Shown: positions 28,886 to 38,205 of the stretch, in pieces
Layout of the letters: each line of letters opens with the position of its first letter
How positions within the stretch are numbered: position 1 is the stretch's first letter
DNA from: Acidaminococcus intestini DSM 21505
GTDB lineage: Bacteria > Bacillota > Negativicutes > Acidaminococcales > Acidaminococcaceae
Direction of reading: 5' to 3'
DNA length: 54,955 nt
Assembly (NCBI RefSeq): GCF_000425045.1
Contig: NZ_AULA01000012.1
Span: 1-54,955, forward strand
The notes under the pieces: model-generated
Database searches by the model: none
What the model saw: only the letters and a program-made list of their open reading frames with translations
What the model was told of the DNA's origin: nothing
Made by a program: the position numbers and the translations under genes

Positions 28886-31421
28886 TTAAAACTCATATCT
28901 CAATCCCACTTTCACGCGGTATTTTGATTTGAAGTCGGCACCAAAGTTCTTTTCTGCGTCGAAGTAGAAGGCATATTTGTCGTCAGAATGGACGTTCGTA
29001 CCGATCCCCACGGTGTACCACGTATCTCTAAAGTCGTTGCTGTCATAGTAGGACATGCCGTTTTGCTGGAGATGCTGGCTTCTGCCTCCCAGAAAGTCGT
29101 GCTGGACAGAGGCTTTGACGTAGAAGCGTTTCGGATTCTTTGTTTCTTTGTCGTATTCCTTGGTAAGGACGGCACCGAGGCGGCCAACGAGGTTATCCGT
29201 GTTGTCTTGGTTTACGGTGGCGCCGTTTTTCGTCGTATAGTTGTCGCCTTTGAGGAAGTAGTAGGTGAGCTGGGCCTGAGGTTCGACGAACCATTCATTT
29301 CCCAGGGCTTTCTTGCGGCCATATTCAGCACCGGCACTGAAAGCCCAGTTGTCAAAGTCAGCGCTGTCGCCGTAGGTCGTCTGATAGTTGGAGCTGAGGT
29401 AGCCTACTTTGGTGACAAGGTCAAGGTAGTGTCCTTTATTACCAATCTGTGTTGCGTAAAAGGCCATGTTGGTGAGGTGCTGATTGCCGTCCCCGTTGCC
29501 TGCGTATTCACTGCTGCCTCAGGTGTGCTCAATGGCACCGCCGTAGTACCAGTCGCATTTCGTGCCCGTGTCTTTTTTATCATATCCCACTTGCAGGGTC
29601 TTCATGGTCGTATCAAAGTTATTTTTCCGTCCCAAGTAAGCTTGCTATTGATGTAGCGTGCCCAGAGGCCTTGGTCTTCCTGGTTGTAGCGGAGCTCGCC
29701 CAAGCGTTTCAAAAGCGTATCTGATTCACGCCAAATGGAGATGGCGGCATGGTGGGCGGAACCGGGCGTAAAGGCGTTCGAGTTCGGCGTCTTGCCGTCA
29801 CCGACAGGGGTGATGAACCAGTCTTCATAGTCGGCCTTTTCTGTATCCCTTTCTTTATTGATGGAAAGGGTGTTGTCAAAGAGGCTGTTTTTGTTTTGGA
29901 GCTTGATGTCATGATCTACTTTGAAAGCGGCAGCCCTTTCTTTTACCTGAGCAAAGTAGAGCTTATCACCGAATTTCATGGCGTCGACGGAGGCAATGTC
30001 CGTGGGCTGGACTATAAAGGAACTCCCGGTGCCGTCGTGGCGTCTTCCGTCGTTGTAGCTTTGCCTTTCCAGAGACCCTGATTTTGTAAGGGCGATATTG
30101 GCTTTGCTCGTACCGGCCGAGGCAAGGTCGCCAGTAAAAGAAGCGCCAAGGCCCGAAAAACTGGCCGTAACAGTACTATGATTGGGGGAATCAATATAAT
30201 TTCCCCAGGTACCGGTTCTAGACGTTTGTGTCGTATCAATATTTCCTGCAAAGGAAGCGTTCTTGCCGGAGAAGGTGACCGTTACGGTCGACCGGTTAGG
30301 CACATAGCCATATCCCCACTGATAACTTGTTTCCATCGTATTGATATTGCCTGTTAAGACGGCATTTTCACCGGAGAATGTGGCATCGATGGCTGCTGTA
30401 CTGCTTGTCTTCATATCCCCGGTCATCTGGGAATCAGCGTCCTTGAAGTCTGCCAAGATTTTTCCCTTTTCACCAGAAGACGTCATGTTGCCTTTAAGGA
30501 AGGATGGGTCCCCGGCAAAATCAATATCGGCCGTACCGTTGCTGGCAGTGACAGCACCTGTGATTTCAACGACGCCAGAGGTCTTTTTATTAATTTCAAT
30601 GAGACCTTTTCCTTCCCCTGACGCCTGGGCGCTAACAGCGGTCCCGCCATCTTTTTCATTTGTGATGATTGTTTTATCGATGCCGTTGATTTCAATCTGG
30701 CCGCCTGTAAAGGAATGGTGCGCTTTCGTCTGTACAATAGCGTAAGAAGAAGCATTGGCATGAAGATGGATGGCGTTTGCTGTGGGGGTCGTTTTCGTGG
30801 ACCTCGCTGTACTGCTGTTATCGGCAATAACGGCTCTTTGCCCCGTGTTGGTCATTTCAATTTCGCTATTTTCACTGCCAATGATATTGAGGTAGTTATC
30901 GATTCCATTGTTCATGATGGCGTAACCGGAACTGCCTTTAAGCGGCGTTCCTGTCGATTTGAAAATGAGCTTTTTGAAGCCTGTAATATCTACTGTGTGG
31001 GCGGGAGAGTTCATGTAGATGCAGTCATCATAGGTTTCAACGAAAATGATTCCCGCTGCAGTGATTTTGCCGTGTGAAACATCTTTCTGGTCATAAATGA
31101 TGCCTTTATCGTTCCACTGGTTTCCTTTTTGGTTGGCAATGACCGTAATTTTTTTAGCTGTGATTTCCGGTGTGTTAAAAATTAGTGAAATACCGGTAGG
31201 GCGAGGAAGCCCTGTATCTGTTCCCCGATTGGACCAATCCAAGGTAATGCTGCTTTCCGGCTCAGAAAAGCTCTTCCTGTCGGTGCTGCCTTTTTCCCTG
31301 TAGCGTGGCATGACGCCGTTGATGGCGGTATGGCTGTCATAGAAATGACGGGCCGCGCTAACGCTGAAGACATTAAGGCTAAGGTGACGAGTAAAGTAGT
31401 GCGTTTAAGTGAGTTTTTCAT
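28886..31421 (-). pseudogene. Autotransporter (type V secretion) with three inactivating lesions
   Basis: Reconstructed, this is an 845-residue surface autotransporter: signal peptide MKNSLKRTTLLVTLALMSSA, a Ser/Thr/Gly-rich passenger with repeated sheet-like segments (residues about 25-530), and a C-terminal outer-membrane beta-barrel ending in YEF. It is broken by a one-base deletion at the signal cleavage region (about 31350-31358), a second one-base deletion where the barrel domain begins (about 29627-29634), and an in-frame TGA at 29519-29521. Passenger repeats such as FSGKNASFAGNIDTTQTS suggest an adhesin. The strong ribosome site GAGGAG before 31421 remains. Three independent lesions make sequencing error an unlikely full explanation. 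The gene implies an organism with an outer membrane. Confidence 0.85.
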
Positions 31422-31527
31422 GGTTTTCTCCTCTTTCTCACCAGAGTGATATAGATCATTGTATTTTATGGTAAGTACTGTTATCTACAATTTTTATATA
31501 TTATTATAAACAGTCATCTACCTATAT

Positions 31528-31543
31528 ATGATAAGTTTATCAT
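31528..31543. promoter_or_regulatory. Perfect palindrome upstream of the autotransporter gene
   Basis: ATGATAAGTTTATCAT has two 7-base arms around GT, 107 bases upstream of the signal-peptide start. Its position fits an operator for an unknown regulator. Confidence 0.4.
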
Positions 31544-31757
31544 AATAAAATTAAATAAAATATAAGAATATTCAGCGAAGAATAAGAGGAGGCATGAAGG
31601 CGCCTAGACGATAGCTATTCCCAATCAGGAACGAAACATCGTACGAACAGACGTCCCTCCATGGCATCCGAAAAAAAAATAAGGCAATGGAGGGAAGTTG
31701 TGGTGGAAAATAGGTGCGCCTTACAGCTGCCTATGAAGGTCTTAAGAGGCTGAACGC

Positions 31758-31893
31758 ACGGCGTCAAACCGCCCTACGGGAGGGCGCCGAATTGATTTTT
31801 CGATTAAACGGTCCAGCAGATGAATCGCTTTGACAGCATCTTATGATTAGAGGCTTTGACCCATCGAAAAATGTTTCTCGCACTCGCTGATTC
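31758..31893 (-). repeat. TCGAAAAATCAATTCGG repeat, copy C (long form, inverted)
   Basis: Minus-strand reading matches copy A at 9361-9507: GCGAG, ACATTTTTCGATGGG, GGACCGT, TAATCGAAAAATCAATTCGG, then GGCGGTTTG. Confidence 0.75.
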
Positions 31894-32022
31894 GAAGACG
31901 CCTGACAAAAAACACCCCTCCTCATCTACCACCCACCAGGCCTGCTTGGTGGATATCCCCGCTTTGGTAAGGCTGGTCGATATCAAAGAAATCGAGCTCC
32001 AGGGCAAAAAATCATAAGAGAA

Positions 32023-32060
32023 GCCCTAACCCGAACGTAGACGCAGGTTCGGGTTAGGGC
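32023..32060. repeat. Hairpin-family repeat, copy 4 (hairpin only, inverted)
   Basis: A perfect 14-bp stem GCCCTAACCCGAAC/GTTCGGGTTAGGGC with a 10-base loop. In reverse complement its loop, CTGCGTCTAC, resembles the copy 1 loop CTGCGCTTAC. Confidence 0.75.
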
Positions 32061-32227
32061 CTTTAAATTTTAGCGGAAGGGCGCAGGAACATGTTTTCTG
32101 GCGAATCATTTTGGATCAGTTCCCCGCAGGGGGCGGTTTGGGCGGCATTACAGGTTTTAGCATCAAAGCGTCACAGTTTTTTTGCTCACAACCGCTTTAC
32201 CGGAGCGATTATGCGCTGAGCAATAAC

Positions 32228-32893
32228 CTACAAGTCTACTCTAGTGCCACAAGGAACAATTAATACCTTCGAACTTGTCTCCTTCTCCACAACGTTCTTG
32301 AATTCTTCTGGATCCTGATCGATGAGGGGCCACGTGTTGTAGTGGATGGGGATGACGGTCTTGGCCTTAAGGAGCCCGGCGGCATAGGCGGCGTCATCAG
32401 GGCCCATGGTGAAGTTATCGCCAATGGGGAGGAAGGCGTAGTCGATGGCATTGCGTTTGCCGATGAGTTCCATATCCGCAAAAAGCCCTGTGTCACCGGC
32501 AAAATAAAAGACGCTGCCGTCAAAGTGGACGATGAAGCCGCAGGCGTGGCCGCCTGCAATGCCGCTGCCATGGAAGGCCAAGGTGAGTTTGACTTTGCCA
32601 AAAGGGAATTCATGGCTGCCGCCGATATGCATGGCGTGGGCGTTAAGGCCATGGGCTTTGGCGTCGTTTGCGATTTCAGCAGTCGTGATGATTAGCGCCT
32701 CCGTTCTTTTGGCAATGGCATAGGCTTCTCCTACGTGGTCGCCGTGGAAGTGGCTGATAAAGATATAATCGGCTTTGAGGTCACCAGACGATAAGCCTTC
32801 GGGATTATTTTCAAGATAGGGGTCAAAAAGCAATGTTGTCTTGCCATCGTTGAGGCTAAAGGCCGCATGATGGATATAATGCAGGACGGTCAT
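32228..32893 (-). CDS. UPF0173-type metallo-beta-lactamase-fold hydrolase
   Basis: A 221-residue metal-dependent hydrolase. HFHGDHVGEA is the HxHxDH zinc motif; AGDTGLF and IPIHYNTWP supply the later ligands. Members of this group (YtkL/UPF0173) resemble UlaG and have no settled substrate. The start at 32893 is chosen because AAAGGAGGAG lies just upstream on the minus strand; the longer frame to 32947 reads through it. Single gene, divergent from the SSS symporter. Confidence 0.85.
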   Translation of the reverse strand: MTVLHYIHHAAFSLNDGKTTLLFDPYLENNPEGLSSGDLKADYIFISHFHGDHVGEAYAIAKRTEALIITTAEIANDAKAHGLNAHAMHIGGSHEFPFGKVKLTLAFHGSGIAGGHACGFIVHFDGSVFYFAGDTGLFADMELIGKRNAIDYAFLPIGDNFTMGPDDAAYAAGLLKAKTVIPIHYNTWPLIDQDPEEFKNVVEKETSSKVLIVPCGTRVDL

Positions 32894-33094
32894 GGAAACT
32901 CCTCCTTTAGGGCATGAAACCCAGGTATTTTCTCTATTGTAGCGCATCTTCGGCGAAAGGAAAAGGGACGGGTTGGGATGGGTAAGGGGAAGGTTAAGCC
33001 GTTTCAGGCGCTAAAAGGACAACCTAACTTTACAAGTTGCAGTAAGTACAGTAAAATTGTATGCAGTATGAATTTACCTCGGGAAGGTGACGTT

Positions 33095-34516
33095 GTGAAC
33101 TCCTATCTTGTTGTCATTGTTGGTTATGCTCTTTTCTTGATTCTGCTCGGCTACGGTATTGGAAAGCACGTCAAGGGGGCATCGGACTTTTTTGTCGGCG
33201 GCCGGAGCTTTTCCTGGAAGCTGCTCTTTACGACACTCATTGCGGCCAACATCGGCGCTGGTTCGACGGTGGGCGTGACGGGGCTTGCCTACCGGCATGG
33301 TGTATCGAGCTGGTGGTGGATTGGCTGCAGCGGGTTGGGGTCCCTCATCCTTGCTTATGTGGTCGGCCCTGCCGTGTGGCGCGTGGCGAAAAGATATGAT
33401 CTTTTTACCATGGGCGACTATTTGGATCATCGCTATTCCCATGCTTTTCGCGGCGTGACATCGACCATGATGGCCATCGGGACCTTGGCCCTTTTTTCGG
33501 GGCAGCTGTTGGGCATTGCTTGGATCCTTAATGTGGTCGCAGGTATGCCGAAACTTTATGGCATCATGATGGCGGCGATTGTGGTGACCCTTTATTTTTC
33601 ATCGGGGGGCCTGAAATCGGCTGCTGTGGTGAACATCATTGAACTTGCCGTGATCCTCGTGGGCTTTATTGTGGCTGCACCTTATGCGTTAAACTATGTC
33701 GGCGGCTGGAACGGTCTGGAGACAAAAATTGCGGCAAACCTAGGCAATACGGCAAAAACGGCTTCTTATTTTTCCTGGAACGGGATGGGAAATTCAACGA
33801 TCTTGGGCTATTTCCTTATGCTGACGCCGGCCTTTTGCATTTCCCCCGGTCTTATTGGCAAGGTTTACAGTGCCAAGGATGAACCGGCCATCCGCAAGGG
33901 GACGCTCCTTAACGGAATTGTGCAGCTCTTTTTTGCTTTTTTCCCGATGCTCATCGGCATGTGCGCTTTTGCGGCGTTTCCGGATCTTTCCAACCAGGAA
34001 CTGGCTCTGCCCAAGGCGATGAAGGAAATGATGCCCTTTGGCATTTCGGCACTGGCTCTTTCCGCTATTTTTGCAGCTGAGGTCAGCACTTGTGACACGG
34101 TGCTTTATATGCTGGCAACGAGCCTGTCAAAGGATCTCTACCAGACCTTTATCAAACCGGACGCAACGGACGCGGAGCTCCTTTCCATGACGCGAAAGAT
34201 TACGGCTGTTTGCGGCGCATTGGGCATCATCATTGCCTATTATCTTGCAAGCATCATTTCGGCCATGGCTATTTTTTATTCCCTCATGACAGTGTCCCTT
34301 GCGGCACCATTCCTTTTTGGCCTTTTTACCAAGAAGGCTTCGACGAAGGGAGCTTTCCTTTCGGCCGTTTTGGGCGTTGCCGTAGTCATGGGCCTGCGCC
34401 TTTTCAATGGGGGAATGGGCATCGGCATCCTCAACGCGACAAGCTGTGGGATTCTTGTGGCGGCCCTTGTCATGGCCTTGAGTCTATTCGTATTTTCTCC
34501 TAATAAAGAGGCATAA
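33095..34516 (+). CDS. Sodium:solute symporter (SSS family)
   Basis: A 473-residue inner-membrane transporter of the SSS family (LeuT fold), with about thirteen hydrophobic segments. Family marks are the DFFVGGRSFSW segment near residue 30, AANIGAGSTVGVTGLAYRHG in the first core helix, and the WWWIGCSGLGSLI helix. It couples solute uptake to sodium; the subgroup and substrate are not clear. GTG 33095 with GGGAAGGTGA is preferred; the frame is open upstream to 32978 but those residues lack membrane or family features. Its stop is three bases before the glucosaminidase gene. Confidence 0.85.
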   Translation: MNSYLVVIVGYALFLILLGYGIGKHVKGASDFFVGGRSFSWKLLFTTLIAANIGAGSTVGVTGLAYRHGVSSWWWIGCSGLGSLILAYVVGPAVWRVAKRYDLFTMGDYLDHRYSHAFRGVTSTMMAIGTLALFSGQLLGIAWILNVVAGMPKLYGIMMAAIVVTLYFSSGGLKSAAVVNIIELAVILVGFIVAAPYALNYVGGWNGLETKIAANLGNTAKTASYFSWNGMGNSTILGYFLMLTPAFCISPGLIGKVYSAKDEPAIRKGTLLNGIVQLFFAFFPMLIGMCAFAAFPDLSNQELALPKAMKEMMPFGISALALSAIFAAEVSTCDTVLYMLATSLSKDLYQTFIKPDATDAELLSMTRKITAVCGALGIIIAYYLASIISAMAIFYSLMTVSLAAPFLFGLFTKKASTKGAFLSAVLGVAVVMGLRLFNGGMGIGILNATSCGILVAALVMALSLFVFSPNKEA

Positions 34517-34519
34517 ATC

Positions 34520-35401
34520 GTGAAATCATATCATTTGAAACGATGGGTCCTGCCCCTTGCCATGGTGACGCTCCTTTCGGGAATCCAATCCTCGGAGGCG
34601 GGTTCCTTCAAGGAACGCATCATGGGGGAACGGACCCAGAAAGAAAAGCGTCCTGCCCAGACAGCGGTGCTCAAAAAGGAAACCGCCATGAAGCCGCCCA
34701 AAGGGGCCGTGGTCTTTATTTATGGGGCGCCTATGGACATTCCCCAGACGGAGCCGCCCCTGGTGCGCCGCCAGCGGGCCATGGCGCACCGCGTCGTCAC
34801 GGACCCGAACCTCCTTGTCATTTCAAAGCGGCTCATGACGCAGGGACAGATTTGGAAGATCCCTGAAAACTACGACAAGGTGAGCATCTTTGGTGAGCCC
34901 GAAGTGCGGCGCTCCCAGGCCATTGCACTCCTGACGCTCTATAATCCGCAGCTTCCCATCAAGGCGACGCCGGAAGAAATCGTGGATGCTTACTACGAAG
35001 AAGCGAGCCGGGAAGGCATTCGCTGGGATCTTGCCTTTTCGCAGGCCCTCCTTGAAACGGGGTTCTTTGCCTTTGGCGGTACGGTGGTACCGGAACAGAA
35101 CAATTTCTGCGGCTTGGGCACAACCAGTGCGACTGTGCGCGGTGCTTATTTTCCTACGCCAAAGGACGGCGTGAGGGCCCATATCCAGCATCTGATGGCC
35201 TATACGACGGATCGGCTTCCCAAGACCGCCATCATCGATCCCCGCTATGATTTGGTGCATCGCATCAAAAAGGAGACGGGATACGCGACAACGTGGAAGC
35301 AGCTTAACGGAAAATGGGCGACAGGCAGCTACTATGCTGAAAAAATCATGAATATCCATGAACAGATGAAGGGCATGATTGCCATCATGGGTACGGATTA
35401 G
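34520..35401 (+). CDS. Secreted glucosaminidase-domain protein (GH73-like)
   Basis: A 293-residue exported protein: signal peptide VLPLAMVTLLSGIQSSEAG, a charged linker of about 100 residues, and a C-terminal glucosaminidase domain from about residue 150. The domain has DLAFSQALLETGFFAFGG with the catalytic Glu, NNFCGLGTT, and YFPTPKDGVRAHIQHLMAY. Such enzymes cut the GlcNAc-MurNAc bond of peptidoglycan, in this organism from the periplasm. GTG 34520 is the start. It follows the symporter by three bases and precedes trmL, an operon of mixed functions. Confidence 0.85.
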   Translation: MKSYHLKRWVLPLAMVTLLSGIQSSEAGSFKERIMGERTQKEKRPAQTAVLKKETAMKPPKGAVVFIYGAPMDIPQTEPPLVRRQRAMAHRVVTDPNLLVISKRLMTQGQIWKIPENYDKVSIFGEPEVRRSQAIALLTLYNPQLPIKATPEEIVDAYYEEASREGIRWDLAFSQALLETGFFAFGGTVVPEQNNFCGLGTTSATVRGAYFPTPKDGVRAHIQHLMAYTTDRLPKTAIIDPRYDLVHRIKKETGYATTWKQLNGKWATGSYYAEKIMNIHEQMKGMIAIMGTD

Positions 35402-35417
35402 AAAGAAGGCAGCCATT

Positions 35418-35885
35418 TTGCATATTGTTCTTGTTGAACCGGAAATCCCAGGCAATACGGGAAATATTGCCCGCTTGTGTGCGGCAACGGGGGCTTCCCT
35501 TCATTTGGTGCGCCCCCTGGGCTTTTCTGTCGATGACCGCTATTTGAAGCGTGCTGGTCTTGATTACTGGCATCTAGTCGATATTCATTACTATGACAGT
35601 GTGGAGGAAGTTCTTGCGGCCTATCCTGACGCACCGCGTTTTCTTCTGACGACCCACGCGCATCGTTCGTATACGCGTGTGGAGTATACCAAGGATTCCC
35701 TGCTGATTTTTGGCAAAGAATCGGCTGGTCTTCCCGAAGCCTTTCGGATGGCCCATGAAGATGAATGTATCCGTATTCCCATGGTGCCTGAAGCCCGCAG
35801 TCTCAACCTTGCCAATTCTGTCTCAATCGTGCTTTACGAAGCACTCCGCCAAGTACATTTTGATTTAGAGGAGGGTACCATATGA
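35418..35885 (+). CDS. trmL: tRNA (cytidine/uridine-34-2'-O)-methyltransferase TrmL
   Basis: A 155-residue SPOUT methyltransferase that methylates the wobble ribose of tRNA-Leu. Motif 1 IVLVEPEIPGNTGNIAR is at the N-terminus, then LIFGKESAGLP and the knot-forming IPMVPEARSLNLANSVSIVL, which bind S-adenosylmethionine. TTG 35418 is the likely start, giving the compact form of the family; upstream in-frame codons overlap the previous gene. Stop overlaps the next start (ATGA), so it is translationally coupled to the folate genes. Confidence 0.9.
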   Translation: MHIVLVEPEIPGNTGNIARLCAATGASLHLVRPLGFSVDDRYLKRAGLDYWHLVDIHYYDSVEEVLAAYPDAPRFLLTTHAHRSYTRVEYTKDSLLIFGKESAGLPEAFRMAHEDECIRIPMVPEARSLNLANSVSIVLYEALRQVHFDLEEGTI

Positions 35886-36244
35886 TCTGCTTAAAGGAAT
35901 TTGATTTTGACGCCGCCCATTTTCTCCCCAATTACAACGGAAAATGTGAACATCTCCACGGCCATACGTATAAACTTGTTGTCAAAGTTGAGGGCACGCC
36001 TGACCATGAGGGCATGGTTCTTGATTTCGTGCGCTTCAAGAACCTCGTGAAGGAACTTGTTGTAAGTAAGCTGGACCACGCCTTCATCAACGACATCCTG
36101 CCTCAGCCGTCGGCGGAAAATATTGCCGTCTGGGTCTGGCAACAGCTGGAAACGCCGCTTCATGGGCCGAACTACCATCTTTTTGAAGTGGAAGTCTGGG
36201 AAACGAAGACGAGCGGGATTATCTATCGAGGTGAAACATGCTAA
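35882..36244 (+). CDS. COG0720 PTPS/QueD-like synthase with CExxHGH motif
   Basis: A 120-residue tunnelling-fold enzyme acting on 7,8-dihydroneopterin triphosphate. Zinc ligands are His13, His26 and His28. The active-site string is Cys22-Glu23-His-Leu-His26-Gly-His28. QueD enzymes use Cys (CxxxHGH) to make the queuosine precursor; PTPS-III enzymes use Glu (ExxHGH) to make the folate pterin and so bypass FolB. Having both residues is the pattern reported for dual-function PTPS-I/III proteins. It overlaps folE2 by seven bases, and folP and folK follow with no folB among them, so it probably supplies 6-hydroxymethyl-dihydropterin. The queD name would be misleading if this is its main job. Confidence 0.87.
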   Translation: MICLKEFDFDAAHFLPNYNGKCEHLHGHTYKLVVKVEGTPDHEGMVLDFVRFKNLVKELVVSKLDHAFINDILPQPSAENIAVWVWQQLETPLHGPNYHLFEVEVWETKTSGIIYRGETC

Positions 36245-37005
36245 AAGACGTACAAGGCCAAGTCGACCAGCGCCATATTGCACTGAAACAAGTGGGCATC
36301 CGCGACATCCGCTGGCCCATTACCTTAAAGGATCCCCATAAGGGCGTCCAGCATTCAGTGGCGGTGATTTCTCTCGGCGTGAACCTCCCCCATGAGCAGC
36401 GGGGAACCCATATGAGCCGATTTGTGGAGTGTCTCAAGGAAATGGGACCCATTCATCCTCATGATCTGGAAATCGTCCTTGATGGGCTCAAGGAAAAGCT
36501 AGGCGCCAAGAAGGCCATGTTGGATATGCGTTTCCCTTACTTTATTGAAAAAAAGGCACCTGTATCGGGGAAAACAGGTTATCTTGATATTTCCTGCCAT
36601 TACCATGCGGAAAAAGGGGAGACCTTCCATCTGGATGTGGGCGTCAATGTCCCCATCCACACCCTTTGCCCCTGCTCCAAGGAAATCAGCAAATATGGTG
36701 CGCACAATCAGCGGGCCCGTGCCAAGATTACGATCCGTAGCACGAAACCTGTATGGATCGAAGAACTGGTGGAAATGGCCGAGGCTTCTGCTTCGTCTCC
36801 TATCTTTTCGTTGCTTAAGCGTCCTGATGAAAAGTTTGTCACCGAGGAAGCCTATGAAAATCCTCGTTTTGTTGAGGACGCGGCCCGGGAAATCGCCCTG
36901 CGGCTCAATCAAGATGAGCGGATTGATTGGTACCGCGTGACCGTAGAAAGTGAGGAAAGCATCCATAACCACAATGCCTTTGCTTGTGTGGAAAAGGAGG
37001 ACTAG
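36238..37005 (+). CDS. folE2: GTP cyclohydrolase FolE2 (type IB)
   Basis: A 255-residue enzyme of the COG1469 type that converts GTP to dihydroneopterin triphosphate, the first step of folate synthesis and queuosine. Family marks are VSLGVNLPHEQRGTHMSRF, the metal/catalytic Cys in HTLCPCSKEIS, and GAHNQRA. Unlike zinc-dependent FolE this form can use other metals. It makes the substrate for the PTPS-like enzyme whose gene it overlaps. ATG 36238 is used. A Zur box was looked for upstream but none is obvious. Confidence 0.94.
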   Translation: MLKDVQGQVDQRHIALKQVGIRDIRWPITLKDPHKGVQHSVAVISLGVNLPHEQRGTHMSRFVECLKEMGPIHPHDLEIVLDGLKEKLGAKKAMLDMRFPYFIEKKAPVSGKTGYLDISCHYHAEKGETFHLDVGVNVPIHTLCPCSKEISKYGAHNQRARAKITIRSTKPVWIEELVEMAEASASSPIFSLLKRPDEKFVTEEAYENPRFVEDAAREIALRLNQDERIDWYRVTVESEESIHNHNAFACVEKED

Positions 37006-37008
37006 GCC

Positions 37009-38205
37009 TTGTATATCAAGATTCCCTGCGATCAAGTCAGCTTTGAACTAAAAAAAATGGGGGTCCATCCGACTGGGATTGCCCTCATGGCACCCAAGGC
37101 GGTTGTGGAACCGCTGCGTCTTGTCGGGGTACGGGCTCCCGGCGCCAATATCATCAAACAGGAAATGCTCGCCATGGGGGCGGACGCTGCTAATGCCAAA
37201 GGAACCATCAACTGCAGTATAGAACGGACGGATGTGATTTTACTTGGAAGCCGTACCCAGTACCGGCACCTTGCTCACAAACTCAGGGCCAATCAGGGAT
37301 GGTTCGGTCTTGATGAAGTCATAAGGGATATCGAGGACTATCTTACAGACCATGAGCTCGCGACGATCCTTGCGGACGGACGGACCCTTACGTATGAAAA
37401 GATGCGGATCATGGGAATCCTTAATGTAACACCCGATTCCTTTTATTCAGGATCCCGTGTCACAGCCGGTTCCCTGATCTTGAAGCGGGCCGGAAAGATG
37501 CTGGATGACGGTGCCGATGTCCTTGATATTGGCGGTGAATCGGTCCGCCCTGGCAGTGATCCCGTACCGGCAGAAGAAGAAATCCGCCGTGTCGTCGGGG
37601 CTATTTCGGAAATCCGCCGGGCTTATCCTGAGGCCATCCTTTCCGTTGATACGTACCACGCTGCGACGGCCCGCGCCGCCCTTGACGCGGGAGCCGATAT
37701 CATCAACGATGTTACGGCGGGAACGGGTGATCCCGACATGCTTTCCGTTGCCAAAGAAAAAGACGCGCCGCTCATCCTCATGCATATGCGTGGTACGCCC
37801 AAGACCATGATGAGCGCCGACATGAAGGCCTATCATAACGTAGTCGGCGATGTCATGGAATATCTTTTAACGCGGACAGAGGCTTGTGAAGCGATGGGAA
37901 TTGGTCGCACTAAACTCATGCTTGATCCGGGTCTTGGCTTTGCCAAGGATGTCAGCGGCAACCTGGAACTGTCCCGCGGTCTTGCGGAACTTACGGGACA
38001 CGGGATTCCAGTCCTTGTTGCAGGGTCCCGCAAGGGCTATATCGGTAAGGTCCTGGGAGACCTTCCGCCGGAAGAGCGCCTTGAAGGGACCATGGCCCTT
38101 TCCGCAGCAGCTGTTTTTGCTGGCACCCAAATGGTTCGCGTCCACGATGTCAAGGAAAATGTACGGCTCATCCGTATGTTGGAGGCGATTCTATCATGCC
38201 GGTAG
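37009..38205 (+). CDS. folP: Dihydropteroate synthase with N-terminal extension
   Basis: A 398-residue protein; the TIM-barrel dihydropteroate synthase occupies residues about 131-398, with MGILNVTPDSFYSGS, DIGGESVRPGSDPV, DVTAGTGDP, and the C-terminal VAGSRKGYIG. It joins pterin pyrophosphate to p-aminobenzoate and is the sulfonamide target. Residues 1-130 are an extra domain absent from the usual 270-280-residue enzyme, containing MAPKAVVEPLRLVG and NCSIERTDVILLGSRTQY; similar long forms occur in other anaerobic Firmicutes (from memory) but its role is unknown. TTG 37009 follows AAAAGGAGG. Its end overlaps folK by ten bases. Confidence 0.93.
   Translation: MYIKIPCDQVSFELKKMGVHPTGIALMAPKAVVEPLRLVGVRAPGANIIKQEMLAMGADAANAKGTINCSIERTDVILLGSRTQYRHLAHKLRANQGWFGLDEVIRDIEDYLTDHELATILADGRTLTYEKMRIMGILNVTPDSFYSGSRVTAGSLILKRAGKMLDDGADVLDIGGESVRPGSDPVPAEEEIRRVVGAISEIRRAYPEAILSVDTYHAATARAALDAGADIINDVTAGTGDPDMLSVAKEKDAPLILMHMRGTPKTMMSADMKAYHNVVGDVMEYLLTRTEACEAMGIGRTKLMLDPGLGFAKDVSGNLELSRGLAELTGHGIPVLVAGSRKGYIGKVLGDLPPEERLEGTMALSAAAVFAGTQMVRVHDVKENVRLIRMLEAILSCR

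Larger units (their letters stand above)
31422..32227. other. Promoter region of the autotransporter plus dispersed repeats
   Basis: The first 150 bases are very AT-rich and face the autotransporter gene. Beyond lie the long repeat copy C and a 14-bp hairpin. A 67-codon frame on the minus strand (31804-32007) is largely the repeat itself; its conserved C-terminus (ARNIFRW, ending Thr-Val) is shared with copy A, so it may be the tail of a lost gene. It has no recognisable ribosome site. Confidence 0.5.
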
